Assembly (NCBI RefSeq): GCF_014656215.1
Contig: NZ_BNBZ01000017.1
Location: forward strand, 1-64,000
Source of the DNA: Streptomyces zaomyceticus
GTDB lineage: Bacteria; Actinomycetota; Actinomycetes; Streptomycetales; Streptomycetaceae
Length of the DNA stretch: 64,000 nt
Direction: 5' to 3'
Under the pieces are notes generated by a model, which saw only the letters and a program-made list of their open reading frames with translations, was not told where the DNA came from and did not search any database. Below are positions 46,422 to 55,477 of this stretch, piece by piece. A program made the position numbers and the translations under genes. Numbering within the stretch: the first letter of the stretch is position 1; each line of letters begins with the position of its first letter.

Positions 46422-47189
46422 CTCCGCGAAGTGGGTGTTCACCGCGAGCAGGCCGCCGTCCACACGGAGGACCGTGCCGGTGATCCAGGAGGCGTCCGGC
46501 GAGGCCAGGAACGCCACCGCCGCCGCCACGTCCTCCGGGGTGCCCACGCGGGACAGCGGATAGACGCGGTCGGCCAGCGCCGCGAGTTGGGGGGCCCTGC
46601 CCTCCCAGGCCGTCGTGGCGATCGTGCCGGGGTTGATCTGGTTCACCCGGACCCCGCGCGGTGCCGCGTCCCCCGCCAGGGTGCGGGTCAGGGACGCGAG
46701 GCCCGCCTTGGCCGCACTGTAGGCGTGGCCGCCGAAGTCCGCCTCGGCGTTGACCGATCCGATCGTCACGATCGCCCCGCGGCCGCCGGCCTCCGCCAGG
46801 TGCGGCAGCGCCGCCCGGGAACAGCGGACCGCGCCCATGAAGGTGATGTCGTGCTGGCCGCTCCAGGCCTCGTCCGGCTCGTCCTCGAAGCGGTCCCGGT
46901 CGGGGGCCACCGAGCCGAAGGCGTTGTTGACCAGGACGTCCAGGCGGCCGAAGGTCCGTACGGCATACGCCGTCGCCTCGTCCACCGATGCCTGGTCGCT
47001 CACGTCGCAGTACCGGTACTCCGCGCCCGGGATCTCTCCCGCCGTCCTCCGCGCCTCCGCCTCGTCCACGTCCGTGACCAGGACCCTCGCCCCCTCCGCC
47101 GCCAGCCGTCGAGCCGTCGCCGCGCCGATGCCGCGCGCCGCGCCCGTGATCAGTACCGCGTATCCGCCGAAGCGTTCCCTCAGGTCCAT
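46407..47189 (-). CDS. Short-chain dehydrogenase/reductase
   Basis: 260 residues from ATG 47189. NAD(P) loop LITGAARGIGAATARRL, NNAF (NNAG-type), Ser of IGSVNAEADF, and YSAAK (Tyr-Lys) give a complete classical SDR. TDVDEAEARR after beta-2 (Asp) suggests NAD(H) preference. The substrate is unknown. In-frame ATG starts at 47240 and 47279 exist but would add a low-complexity leader. C-terminus ends EVLGD inside an 8-bp repeat array. Confidence 0.88.
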   Translation of the reverse strand: MDLRERFGGYAVLITGAARGIGAATARRLAAEGARVLVTDVDEAEARRTAGEIPGAEYRYCDVSDQASVDEATAYAVRTFGRLDVLVNNAFGSVAPDRDRFEDEPDEAWSGQHDITFMGAVRCSRAALPHLAEAGGRGAIVTIGSVNAEADFGGHAYSAAKAGLASLTRTLAGDAAPRGVRVNQINPGTIATTAWEGRAPQLAALADRVYPLSRVGTPEDVAAAVAFLASPDASWITGTVLRVDGGLLAVNTHFAEVLGD

Positions 47190-47393
47190 GGGAGCGATCT
47201 CAGCATCCGCGCCCGACCCCGCGCCAGCCGTACGTGACATCCTGCCGCCCCCGGCCTCGCGCGACGCACGGGTCATCACCTACCGTCACAAGCCCTGCTG
47301 TCAGGTGCGGTTGCGAGGGTCGGCGGTGTCCGCGGAGACGCGCTCCCTCGTAGCCGCTCGTCCTCCGAGCGGTACGACGGGAAGAACGGGTAC

Positions 47394-48011
47394 ATGGGTC
47401 AGCTCATAGCCGTGGCGGTCATCACCATTCTGGCGGTCATCAGCCCCGGCGCGGATTTCGCGATGACCGTCCGGAACAGCTATCTGTACGGCCGGACCGC
47501 CGGCGTTCTCGCGGCGGTGGGAATCGCGCTCGGCGTTCTCGTCCATGTCACGTACACCATGCTGGGCGTGGGGCTTCTGGTGTCCCGGACCCCGATGCTC
47601 TTCACGGCGATGAAACTGATCGGCGCCGCCTATCTGGTGTACATCGGGTACAGGACGTTCGTCACCAAGGCCCAGGTGGACATCGACCTCTCGGACGACG
47701 GCGGCCTCTCCCGGGCCGGCGCGCTGCGCACCGGTTTCCTGACGAACGCGCTCAACCCGAAGACGATGCTGTTCGTGCTGAGCACGTACACGCAGGTCGT
47801 CAGCGCCGACACCCCCGTCTTCCAGCAGGTCGGCTACGGGCTCTTCATGTCGTTCGCCCATCTCGTCTGGTTCGCGGCGGCCGCGCTGCTCTTCTCCAAC
47901 CAGAGCCTGCGCTCGCGCCTGCTGAAGCGCCAGACGGTGCTCAACAAGGTCATCGGCACCGTGCTCGTCGGCCTGGGGATGGTGCTCGCGCTGACGCCCT
48001 CCATGGCGTGA
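47394..48011 (+). CDS. LysE/RhtB-family amino acid exporter
   Basis: 205 residues and six hydrophobic helices. The family signature SPGADFAMTVRNS is near 18-30 and GFLTNALNPKTMLFVLS is in the middle. These permeases export amino acids such as homoserine, threonine or lysine. ATG 47394. It is convergent with the serine hydrolase gene. Confidence 0.92.
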   Translation: MGQLIAVAVITILAVISPGADFAMTVRNSYLYGRTAGVLAAVGIALGVLVHVTYTMLGVGLLVSRTPMLFTAMKLIGAAYLVYIGYRTFVTKAQVDIDLSDDGGLSRAGALRTGFLTNALNPKTMLFVLSTYTQVVSADTPVFQQVGYGLFMSFAHLVWFAAAALLFSNQSLRSRLLKRQTVLNKVIGTVLVGLGMVLALTPSMA

Positions 48012-48054
48012 CGGCCCGGGCCCGGGCGGGCGCGCGCCGGGCGGGGCGCTCCGC

Positions 48055-49230
48055 TCAGTGGCCGGCGTCCGTCACCGCGCGCACCGCCCTCACCAGCGAC
48101 TGGGCCCGCGGATCCGCCGTGACCGTCTTGCGCATGCCGTTCGTCACGTACCCGAAGGCGATCCCGGAGTCGGGGTCCGCGAAGCCGAGCGAGCCACCGC
48201 GGCCGGGGTGTCCGAAGGAGGACGGGCCGAGCAGCGGCGAGGCCGGACCGTGCAGCATGTGGCCCAGGCCGAAGCGGGTGCCGACGAGCAGCACCCGGTC
48301 CGCGCCGGCCGACTCCTCGGTCCGCGCGAGCGTGAGGGTCTCGGGGGCGAGCAGGCGTTCGGCGCCGTCCACGGGGCCGAGGGCGGCCGCGTAGAAGCGG
48401 GCGAGGGCGCGGGCGGTCGCCACACCGGCGGAGCCGGGCAGTTCGGCGGCCCGGTAGACCGGGTCGTTCTCGTCGGGCTGGGGGTCGATGACCCCGAAGG
48501 CGCGGCGGGTGAGGGAGGCCGGGTCGCGGTACGCCTCGGTGACGGAGCGCTTGGGACGGAGCTTGAGGGCGCCGCTGCCGGGCGGTTCGATCTCCTCGAC
48601 GGGGCCGAGCCGGCCGACCCGGTGGGCCTCCGCGTCCGGGAGTCCGATCCACAGGTCGAGGCCGAGGGGGCCGGTGATCTCCTCGGCGACCCAGCGGCCG
48701 ATGGTGCGGCCGGTGACCCGGTGGACCAGGCCGGAGAGCAGCCAGCTGAAGGTGTGGGCGTGGTAGCCGTGGGCGGTGCCGGGCTCCCAGACGGGGGCCT
48801 GGGCGGCGACGGCGCGGGTCGAGGTCTCCAGGTCGACGGCCTCGGCGAGGGTGAGCGGCCGGTCGAGGACGGGGACGCCGGCCCGGTGCGCGAGGAGCTG
48901 CCGTACGGTCACCCGGTCCTTGCCGGCCGCCTTGAACTCGGGCCAGTACGCGGCGACCGGGGCGTCCAGGTCGAGCAGTCCGCGCTGGTGGAGCAGCAGG
49001 GGGACGACGGCGGCGACGCCCTTCGTGGCCGAGCGGACGACCTGGGCGGTGTCCTCGGTCCACGGTGCGTCGCCCTCGACGTCCCTGGTGCCCGCCCACA
49101 GGTCGACGACGGGCACGCCGTCGCGGTGGACGGCGACGGCCGCGCCGCGCTCACCGCGTTGTTCGAAGTTGCGCAGGAACGCGTCCCTGACCGGCTCCCA
49201 GCCCGCCGCCACCGTGCCCCGGACGTCCAC
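48055..49230 (-). CDS. Class C beta-lactamase-fold serine hydrolase (EstB-like esterase)
   Basis: 391 residues. SATK (active-site Ser-x-x-Lys in VVRSATKGVAAVV) and the Tyr motif GYHAHTFSWLLSGLVHRV are typical of the lipolytic EstB-like branch of family VIII. LLAHRAGVPVLD and FGHPGRGGSLGFADP (the HxG-type third motif) fit. No signal peptide, so cytoplasmic. GTG 49230 has AGGAGT 7 nt upstream. Natural substrate unknown. Confidence 0.9.
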   Translation of the reverse strand: MDVRGTVAAGWEPVRDAFLRNFEQRGERGAAVAVHRDGVPVVDLWAGTRDVEGDAPWTEDTAQVVRSATKGVAAVVPLLLHQRGLLDLDAPVAAYWPEFKAAGKDRVTVRQLLAHRAGVPVLDRPLTLAEAVDLETSTRAVAAQAPVWEPGTAHGYHAHTFSWLLSGLVHRVTGRTIGRWVAEEITGPLGLDLWIGLPDAEAHRVGRLGPVEEIEPPGSGALKLRPKRSVTEAYRDPASLTRRAFGVIDPQPDENDPVYRAAELPGSAGVATARALARFYAAALGPVDGAERLLAPETLTLARTEESAGADRVLLVGTRFGLGHMLHGPASPLLGPSSFGHPGRGGSLGFADPDSGIAFGYVTNGMRKTVTADPRAQSLVRAVRAVTDAGH

Positions 49231-49303
49231 GTCCCCACTCCTCACTCGCCGATCCGACCCTCCATGGTGCAACGCGAGGGGGGAGGGCCGGATTCCGGGG
49301 GTG

Positions 49304-50062
49304 TCAGACGACGGAGCCCGGCACGAAGCCGAACGGCAGCTCCAGGCGGTGCCGGGCCATCAGCTCCTCGTCGGCGAGGATCTCGCCGGTCCGCCCGTCG
49401 GCGGCGATGACGCCCTCGCTGAGGATCACCGCGCGCGGGCAGAGCTCCAGGGCGTACGGCAGATCGTGGGTGACCATGAGGACGGTGACGTCGAGCGCCC
49501 GGAGGATGTCGGCGAGCTCGCGGCGCGAGGCCGGGTCCAGGTTGGAGGAGGGTTCGTCGAGGACGAGGATCTCCGGCTCCATGACGAGGACGGTCGCGAC
49601 GGCGACCCGGCGGCGCTGTCCGAAGGACAGGTGGTGCGGCGGCCGGTCCGCGTACTCCTCCATCCCGACCCGCTCCAGGGCCCGCCGTACGACGGCGTCG
49701 AGCTCGGCGCCGCGCAGTCCCGCGGCGGCCGGGCCGAAGGCCACGTCCTCGCGGACGGTCGGCATGAACAGCTGGTCGTCGGGGTCCTGGAAGACGATGC
49801 CGACCTTGCGCCTGATCTCGGCGAGGTGCTTCTTGCCGACGGGGAGCCCGGCGACGGTGACGCCGCCCGCGCCGCCGGTGAGGATGCCGTTGAGGTGGAG
49901 GACCAGGGTCGTCTTGCCGGCGCCGTTGGGGCCGAGGAGGGCGACCCGCTCGCCGCGCCCGACGGTCAGGTCGACGCCGAACAGGGCCTGGTGGCCGTCG
50001 GGGTACGCGTACGCGAGGCCGTGTACGTCGAGCGAGGGGACGGTCGTCGAGGGGGCGGTCAT
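49304..50062 (-). CDS. cbiO: Energy-coupling ATPase of a cobalt/nickel ECF transporter
   Basis: 252 residues. Walker A LLGPNGAGKTT, Q-loop FQDPDDQLFMPTV, signature LSFGQRRRVA, Walker B ILVLDEPSSNLD, and H-loop VTHDLPYALELCP. This is CbiO/NikO. ATG 50062 overlaps the cbiQ stop (ATGA). It supplies energy to CbiM and CbiQ encoded directly upstream. Confidence 0.94.
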   Translation of the reverse strand: MTAPSTTVPSLDVHGLAYAYPDGHQALFGVDLTVGRGERVALLGPNGAGKTTLVLHLNGILTGGAGGVTVAGLPVGKKHLAEIRRKVGIVFQDPDDQLFMPTVREDVAFGPAAAGLRGAELDAVVRRALERVGMEEYADRPPHHLSFGQRRRVAVATVLVMEPEILVLDEPSSNLDPASRRELADILRALDVTVLMVTHDLPYALELCPRAVILSEGVIAADGRTGEILADEELMARHRLELPFGFVPGSVV

Positions 50063-50820
50063 AGGGTCCATCCCAGGAGGCTGATCAGAAGTGCGGTGAG
50101 GGGAAGCGACGCCGCGTACGCCCACTGGGCGCGGGTCGCGGTCACCTCGTCGATGACCGGCATGGTGCCCGTGTAGCCCCGGCTGACCATGGCGAGATGG
50201 ACCCGCTCCCCGCGCTCGTACGAGCGGATGAAGAGCGCGCCCGCCGACTTGGCGAGGACGCCCCAGTGGCGGACGCCCCGCGCCTCGAAGCCGCGCGACC
50301 GGCGGGCCACGGACATGCGGCGCATCTCGTCGGTGATGACATCGCCGTACCGGATCATGAACGAGGCGATCTGGACGAGCAGCGGGGGCAGCTTCAGCCG
50401 CTGGAGTCCGAGGAGCAGGGCGCGCAGTTCGGTGGTGGAGGCCAGGAGGACGGAGGCGGCGACGCCGAGGGTGCCCTTGGCCAGGACGTTCCAGGCGCCC
50501 CACAGGCCCGGGACGCTCAGGGAAACCCCGAGAACGGTCGTCCGCTCGCCGGGGACCACGAACGGCATGAGGACCGCGAACGCGACGAACGGCACCTCGA
50601 TGAGGAGCCGCTTGAGCAGGAAGCCGGCCGGGATCCGGGCCTTCGCCGCGACGACCGCGAGGAGCGCGGCGTAGGCGGCGAAGGCCCAGACGGCCTCGCG
50701 GGGGGTCGAGACGACCACCACGACGAAGCCGAGGACCGCGGCGAGCTTGGTGTGCGGGGGCAGCTCGTGGACCGGCGAGTGCGCGTGCCGGTAGAGCTTG
50801 TGGGCATGCCCCGCTCCCAT
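50059..50820 (-). CDS. cbiQ: Transmembrane T-component of a cobalt/nickel ECF transporter
   Basis: 253 residues and about five to six membrane helices. The coupling motifs Ala-Arg-Gly-type MSVARRSRGFEARG and VSRGYTG that touch the ATPase are present. The N-terminus MGAGHAHKLYRHAHSPVHELPPHTK is His-rich, which is notable for a metal transporter. It is coupled to cbiO. Confidence 0.93.
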   Translation of the reverse strand: MGAGHAHKLYRHAHSPVHELPPHTKLAAVLGFVVVVVSTPREAVWAFAAYAALLAVVAAKARIPAGFLLKRLLIEVPFVAFAVLMPFVVPGERTTVLGVSLSVPGLWGAWNVLAKGTLGVAASVLLASTTELRALLLGLQRLKLPPLLVQIASFMIRYGDVITDEMRRMSVARRSRGFEARGVRHWGVLAKSAGALFIRSYERGERVHLAMVSRGYTGTMPVIDEVTATRAQWAYAASLPLTALLISLLGWTL

Positions 50821-50881
50821 GTCAGGCGCTCCCCGCGTCGGCGTGCCCCGGCCCGGCGGCGCTTCCCGCGTCGGCGCGCCT

Positions 50882-50945
50882 CACGTCGGGCCGTCGTGCG
50901 CGTCCCATGTCGGGCCGTCGTGCGCGTCCCACGTCAGGCCGTCGT
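50882..50945. repeat. 24-bp tandem repeat spanning the cbiM stop
   Basis: Two near-identical 24-bp copies (50882-50905, 50906-50929; one mismatch) and a partial third copy (50930-50945) in which the cbiM stop codon (50934-50936) lies. The 24-bp period equals eight codons. It fills most of the 113-bp cbiM-cbiQ gap. Confidence 0.9.
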
Positions 50946-51965
50946 TTCCGTGTGCGCACGGCGGCGGCGGACGACCCAGAACGCGCCGGTGCCGACGGCG
51001 AGGGTCGCGCCCACGCCGATCGCGCCGGCGAGGCCGCCGGAGAGCCGGGCGGTCTCGATGCCCTTGACGCCGTAGTCGGCGAGCGGGGAGTCGGCGGCCG
51101 CGTGGTCCTCGACCTTGGCGTCGATGCCCTTGTCGGCGGCGACCTTCTCCAGGCCGTCGGGGCTGGCGGAGGCGTAGAAGGAGACGAAGCCGGCGAGGAC
51201 GAGGGCGGTGACGAGGCCGCCGATCCACACCTTCTTCGGGGAGCCGGACCCGGCGGCGGGCGCGGCGGCCGGTGCCGCGTCGACCAGCTCGCCGTCCACG
51301 CGGAGCTTGAGCGGGGCGGTCAGTCCGCGGGCGCCGTACACGAGGTCGGGGCGGACGGCGACGACCGCGCCGACGGTCAGCATGGTGATCACGGCCTCGC
51401 CGATGCCGATGAGGGTGTGCACGCCGACCATGGCCGTGAGGACCTTGGCGACCGGTACGTGGGTGGTGCCGCCGATCGCGTAGAGGGCGGTGAAGGCGGC
51501 GGCCGCGGCGGGCACGGAGACGAGCGCGGCGACGAAGGAGGCCGCGGTCACCGAGGCGCGGGTGCGCGGCAGCACCAGGACGAGGCCGCGGAAGAGCGCG
51601 TAGGCGACGACGACGGTGACGACGCCCATGACGCTGATGTTCACGCCGAGGGCGGTGAGGCCGCCGTCGGCGAAGAGGATGCCCTGCATGAGCAGGACGA
51701 CGGCGATACAGAGGACGCCGGTCCAGGGTCCGACGAGGATCGCCGCGAGCGCGCCGCCGAGGAGGTGTCCGCTGGTCCCGGCGGCGACCGGGAAGTTCAG
51801 CATCTGGACGGCGAAGATGAAGGCCGCGACGAGTCCGGCGAGCGGGGCCGTCCGCTCGTCCAGCTCCCGCCGTGCCCCGCGCAGGCTCACGGCGACGGCG
51901 CCGGCGGCGACGACACCGGCGGCGACCGATACAGGGGCGTTGATGAATCCGTCAGGTACATGCAC
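50934..51965 (-). CDS. cbiM: CbiM/NikM substrate-binding component fused to a PDGLE (CbiN-like) domain
   Basis: 343 residues. The N-terminus (M)HVPDGFINAPVS is the metal-binding end of CbiM/NikM, where the amino group and His2 bind Co(II)/Ni(II). About seven membrane helices follow, with FPVAAGTSGHLLGGALAA and VGVHTLIGIGEAVIT typical. The C-terminus adds a helix, an exported PDGLE segment (ASPDGLEKVAADKGI) and a last helix, so CbiN is fused. GTG 51965. A Nur-type box lies 20-40 bp upstream, which makes nickel the likelier substrate than cobalt (inference). Confidence 0.93.
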   Translation of the reverse strand: MHVPDGFINAPVSVAAGVVAAGAVAVSLRGARRELDERTAPLAGLVAAFIFAVQMLNFPVAAGTSGHLLGGALAAILVGPWTGVLCIAVVLLMQGILFADGGLTALGVNISVMGVVTVVVAYALFRGLVLVLPRTRASVTAASFVAALVSVPAAAAAFTALYAIGGTTHVPVAKVLTAMVGVHTLIGIGEAVITMLTVGAVVAVRPDLVYGARGLTAPLKLRVDGELVDAAPAAAPAAGSGSPKKVWIGGLVTALVLAGFVSFYASASPDGLEKVAADKGIDAKVEDHAAADSPLADYGVKGIETARLSGGLAGAIGVGATLAVGTGAFWVVRRRRAHTETTA

Positions 51966-51979
51966 GTCCCGAATGATGA

Positions 51980-52008
51980 GCGCTCCTGCAAAGGGCTTGC
52001 AAGAGCGC
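51980..52008. promoter_or_regulatory. Nur-type operator upstream of cbiMQO
   Basis: On the plus strand CTGCAA (51986-51991), five bases, TTGCAA (51997-52002). This matches the Streptomyces Nur box tTGCaa-N5-ttGCAA at 11 of 12 positions. It is extended by the inverted repeat GCGCTC (51980-51985) and GAGCGC (52003-52008). Nur is the nickel-responsive Fur-family repressor. The site is 15 bp upstream of the cbiM start, well placed to block transcription. Confidence 0.75.
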
Positions 52009-52151
52009 ACGGGTCACAGAACGGTGGCGTCCGGTCGCGCGTGACCCCGCCCACACTCGCGTCCGCCCACGCATGGTCCGCGCCCCCGCAGGGAAATAGT
52101 GGGACATTAGGTATAGCGAGGATCGAAGGAACGGCTGTGAGGAGCACTTCC

Positions 52152-52511
52152 ATGCGCGCCCTGGATGACCGTGAAGTCGAGGACCACGCCAAGGGACGGA
52201 TCATCAGCGACGCCCCGCTCTCCCGCCCTGTCCCCGTCGACCTCCGCTACGACCCGGGGTTCTCTCCCGCGACCGTCCGCTTCGTCTTCCCCGGCGACGT
52301 CGAATGGTCCTTCCCCCGCGGCCTCCTGGAGACCGGACTGCGGGCCCCGACGCGTCGCGGCGACATAGGTGTCTGGCCCTGCGGCCGGGTACAGACGGTG
52401 GTCGAACTCCACCGGCACGACGGGGTCACCGTCGTGCAGTTCGACACCACGGCCCTGACCCGGTTCCTGAAACACACGTACGCCGCCGGCACGTCGATGT
52501 CGACACGCTGA
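52152..52511 (+). CDS. ssgE: SsgA-like sporulation/cell-division protein (SsgE)
   Basis: 119 residues. SALP-family features: VPVDLRYDPGFSPATVRFVF, VEWSFPRGLLETGLRAP, GDIGVWPCG and the C-terminal ALTRFLKHTYAAG. SALPs occur only in sporulating actinomycetes and steer septum formation and spore wall handling. The place between pmt/PBP genes and the transporter genes fits S. coelicolor ssgE, implicated in spore separation. ATG 52152 has GAGGAG 8 nt upstream; an in-frame GTG at 52137 with GAAGGA 7 nt upstream is equally good (124 residues). Confidence 0.9.
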   Translation: MRALDDREVEDHAKGRIISDAPLSRPVPVDLRYDPGFSPATVRFVFPGDVEWSFPRGLLETGLRAPTRRGDIGVWPCGRVQTVVELHRHDGVTVVQFDTTALTRFLKHTYAAGTSMSTR

Positions 52512-52532
52512 CGGCGTACCCGCGGATCACCC

Positions 52533-52572
52533 CTCAGGGCCTCGAAGCCCTGGGGCTCCGAGGCCCTGAGGC
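52533..52572. terminator. Bidirectional terminator between ssgE and the MMPL gene
   Basis: 13-bp perfect stem (52533-52545 with 52560-52572), and the loop itself forms AGCCC/GGGCT, giving a long nearly continuous hairpin between two convergent genes. Confidence 0.9.
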
Positions 52573-52580
52573 TCCGAGGA

Positions 52581-54782
52581 TCAGACCTTCACGAGGTCCG
52601 GCTTCGAGCCCGGGGCCTCGTTCGTGGCCGGGGTCTCGGCGAGACCCTCGCCCTCCACGTCCACGTTCGGCAGGATCCGGTCCAGCCACTTCGGCAGCCA
52701 CCAGGCCTTGTGCCCGAGGAGCGCGAGCACGGCCGGGACGATCGCCATACGGACCACGAAGGCGTCGAAGAGGACGGCGACGGCAAGGCCGAAGCCGATC
52801 ATCTTGATCATCTGGTCCGTCATGCCGATGAAGCCGGAGAAGACCGCGATCATGATCACCGCGGCGGCGGTGACCACCCGGGCGCTGTGCCGGAAGCCGG
52901 TCACGATCGCCTCACCGGGCCGCTCGCCGTGGACGTACGCCTCGCGCATCCGGGTGACGAGGAAGACCTCGTAGTCCATCGCGAGACCGAAGACGACACC
53001 CACCATGAAGATCGGCATCATCGACATGATCGGGCCGGTCTGCTCGACCCCGAAGAGACTTCCGAGCCAGCCCCACTGGAAGACCGCGACGACCGCGCCG
53101 AGGGCCGCGACCACCGAGAGCAGGAAGCCGAGGGCCGCCTTCAGCGGGACGAGGATCGAGCGGAAGACCAGGGTCAGGAGCAGGAAGGCCAGGCCGACGA
53201 CCAGGGCCAGGTACGGCACCAGGGCGTCGTTCATCTTCTGCGAGAAGTCGATGTTCATCGCGGTGGCGCCGGTGACGAGGACCTCGTCGCCGGTGGCGTC
53301 CCGGATGTCGTGGACGAGGCTCTCGGTGGCCTCCGAGGACGGGCGGTCCTTCGGGACGACCGTGATCATCGCGGCGTCGCCGGCCTTGTTCGGGGTCGCC
53401 GGGGTGACGGCGGCCCAGCCTTCGAGGCCCTTGATGGTGGAGACGGTCCTGTCGGCGGTCGCCTTGTCGCCGTCGACGACGACGAGCAGCGGGCCGTTGA
53501 AGCCGGGGCCGAAGCCGTCCGACAGCGTGTCGTACGCCCGGCGTTCGGTGGTGGAGGTCGGCTTGACGCCGTCGTCCGGGAGGCCCATCTCCAGGGAGGC
53601 GGCGGGCAGGGCGATCGCGCCGAGGCCGAGGACGCCGATCAGCAGCACCATCACGGGGCGGCGGATGACGAAGCGGGCCCAGCGGGTGCCGCCGTTCGGC
53701 TTCTCGGCCTTCTTCTCGCCCGCCGGAACGCCTCCGGCGGCCGTCGCGGCCTTGGCGGCCTTGCGCTGCTTGCGGCCGACGACCTTGTCGCCGGCGAAGC
53801 CGAGCATGGCGGGGATCAGGGTGAGCGCGATCAGTACGGCGATCACGACCGTGCCCGCGGCGGCGAAGCCCATCTTCGTCAGCATCGGGATGTTGACGAC
53901 GGCCAGGCCGACCAGGGCGATGACGACGGTGAGGCCGGCGAAGACGACGGCGGAGCCCGCCGTGCCGACCGCGCGGCCGGCGGCGTCCTCCTTCTCGCGG
54001 CCCTCCGCCAGCTCCGCGCGGTAGCGGGAGACGATGAAGAGGGCGTAGTCGATGCCGACCGCGAGGCCGATCATCATCGCGAGGGTGGAGGTGGTGGAGC
54101 CGAGGTCGAGGACGTTCGCGAGCGCGGCGATCGACGAGACGCCGATGCCGACGCCGATGATCGCCGTGAGCAGCGGGAGTCCGGCGGCGACGAGCGAGCC
54201 GAAGGTCAGGACGAGGACGATGCCGGCGATGACGACACCGACGATCTCGCCCGCGCCGGTCTCCGGCATGGTCTGGAGGGCGTCACCGCCGACCTCGACG
54301 GTCAGCCCCTTGCCCTGCGCGTCGTGCCCGGCCTGGGTCAGCGCCTCGCGCGTCCCGTCGGTCAGCTCCATCGAGTTGACCTTGTAGGCGACGGAGACGT
54401 AGGCGGTGGAGCCGTTCTGGGAGACGGCCTGCGCGGTGTACGGGTCGGTGACCGAGACGATCTGGTCCGAGCCGGACTTCAGCGCGGCGACGGTCTCCTC
54501 GACGACGGCCTTGTGCGCCGGGTCGGTCATCTTCTGGCCCTCGGGGGCCTTGAAGACGACACGGGCGGTGGCGCCGTCGGCTCCGGCACCCGGGAAGCGC
54601 TCTTCGAGCAGGTCGAAGGCGCGCTGGGCCTCGGTGCCGGGGATGGAGAAGGAGCCCGATGTGGGGGCGGGCGCGGTGGCGGCGCCGATCCCGGCGACCG
54701 CCAGGAGGGCCACCCAGAGGAGGGCGACGAGCCGTCGGCGCCGGAAGGCGGAACGGCCCAGCTTGTACAGGAACGTGGCCAC
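52581..54782 (-). CDS. MMPL/RND-family membrane transporter
   Basis: 733 residues, about eleven to twelve helices in two repeats, each with a large exported loop. RND-like proton-relay signatures appear as MMIGLAVGIDYALFIVSRYR in the first half and GLAMDYEVFLVTRMRE in the second. MMPL proteins export lipids, siderophores or drugs. GTG 54782 has GGGAG 9 nt upstream and begins right before the first helix. A TetR gene lies 105 bp upstream on the same strand, so this is probably a regulated efflux pump. Confidence 0.93.
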   Translation of the reverse strand: MATFLYKLGRSAFRRRRLVALLWVALLAVAGIGAATAPAPTSGSFSIPGTEAQRAFDLLEERFPGAGADGATARVVFKAPEGQKMTDPAHKAVVEETVAALKSGSDQIVSVTDPYTAQAVSQNGSTAYVSVAYKVNSMELTDGTREALTQAGHDAQGKGLTVEVGGDALQTMPETGAGEIVGVVIAGIVLVLTFGSLVAAGLPLLTAIIGVGIGVSSIAALANVLDLGSTTSTLAMMIGLAVGIDYALFIVSRYRAELAEGREKEDAAGRAVGTAGSAVVFAGLTVVIALVGLAVVNIPMLTKMGFAAAGTVVIAVLIALTLIPAMLGFAGDKVVGRKQRKAAKAATAAGGVPAGEKKAEKPNGGTRWARFVIRRPVMVLLIGVLGLGAIALPAASLEMGLPDDGVKPTSTTERRAYDTLSDGFGPGFNGPLLVVVDGDKATADRTVSTIKGLEGWAAVTPATPNKAGDAAMITVVPKDRPSSEATESLVHDIRDATGDEVLVTGATAMNIDFSQKMNDALVPYLALVVGLAFLLLTLVFRSILVPLKAALGFLLSVVAALGAVVAVFQWGWLGSLFGVEQTGPIMSMMPIFMVGVVFGLAMDYEVFLVTRMREAYVHGERPGEAIVTGFRHSARVVTAAAVIMIAVFSGFIGMTDQMIKMIGFGLAVAVLFDAFVVRMAIVPAVLALLGHKAWWLPKWLDRILPNVDVEGEGLAETPATNEAPGSKPDLVKV

Positions 54783-54887
54783 GGGGGCGTACTCCCATTT
54801 CGTGGTGGGACAGGACATGGGGAGCCGGCCCGACGGCGTGAGCGGTTCGACGTCAGGTGGAGCGGGGCGGAGCGGGTACTGCTGGGG

Positions 54888-55460
54888 TCAGACGCCGAGT
54901 GAGGGGAGCACGACGGCGTCGACGTACGCGCTGAGGAACGCGCGGTCGACCGGCTGATCGTCGATCAGCGGCCGGGCGATGAACGCACCGATCAACATGT
55001 GGGGGAGGAGGTTCAGCGCCGGGTTGGCGGCGTCGACCTCACCCCTGCGGACCGCTCTGCTCAGCACTTCGTCGAGGCCGTTCATCTCGGGTTCGATGAG
55101 CAGCTCGCGCAGCGCCCGGTGCAGTTCGGGGTTGGTGTGGACGGCCTGGGCGAGGCCCCGCATCAGCGCGGAGTCCTTCTCCATCTGACAGTCGTCCGTC
55201 CGTGCCATCAGTTCGTGGAAGTCGCCGCGCAGCGAGCCGGTGTCGATCTCGGAGAGATCGGCCGGCTTGTTGGCGCGCAACGCCCTGGCGACCAGCTCGG
55301 GCTTGCTCCCCCACTGGCGGTAGAGGGTGGCCTTGCTGGAGTGGGTGCGGGCGGCGACGGCGTCCATGGTGAGGGCGTCGTAGCCGACCTCGCGCAGGAG
55401 GTCGAGCACGGCTCCGTACAGCTCGGACTCACGCTCTGGGGTGAGCCTGCTGCGGGCCAT
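54888..55460 (-). CDS. TetR-family regulator of the MMPL transporter
   Basis: 190 residues. HTH: ALTMDAVAARTHSSKATLYR with the following QWGSKPELVARAL (about 28-60). The C-terminal domain resembles TetR_C regulators that sit with MMPL pumps. ATG 55460 has GGGAG upstream. Two perfect palindromes overlap its own promoter, so it is very likely autoregulated and controls the downstream MMPL gene. Confidence 0.92.
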   Translation of the reverse strand: MARSRLTPERESELYGAVLDLLREVGYDALTMDAVAARTHSSKATLYRQWGSKPELVARALRANKPADLSEIDTGSLRGDFHELMARTDDCQMEKDSALMRGLAQAVHTNPELHRALRELLIEPEMNGLDEVLSRAVRRGEVDAANPALNLLPHMLIGAFIARPLIDDQPVDRAFLSAYVDAVVLPSLGV

Positions 55461-55477
55461 GACCGGACTCCCATCGA

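Noticed and set aside
46354..46431. Phase-variable control from the CTCAGTAC repeats
   Set aside because: The repeats lie at the 3' end of the SDR gene and upstream of nothing that starts there, so they cannot switch a promoter; only the C-terminus could vary.
51966..52136. Cobalamin riboswitch ahead of cbiM
   Set aside because: No clear B12-box or room for the full aptamer between cbiM and ssgE; the Nur-type palindrome explains regulation better.
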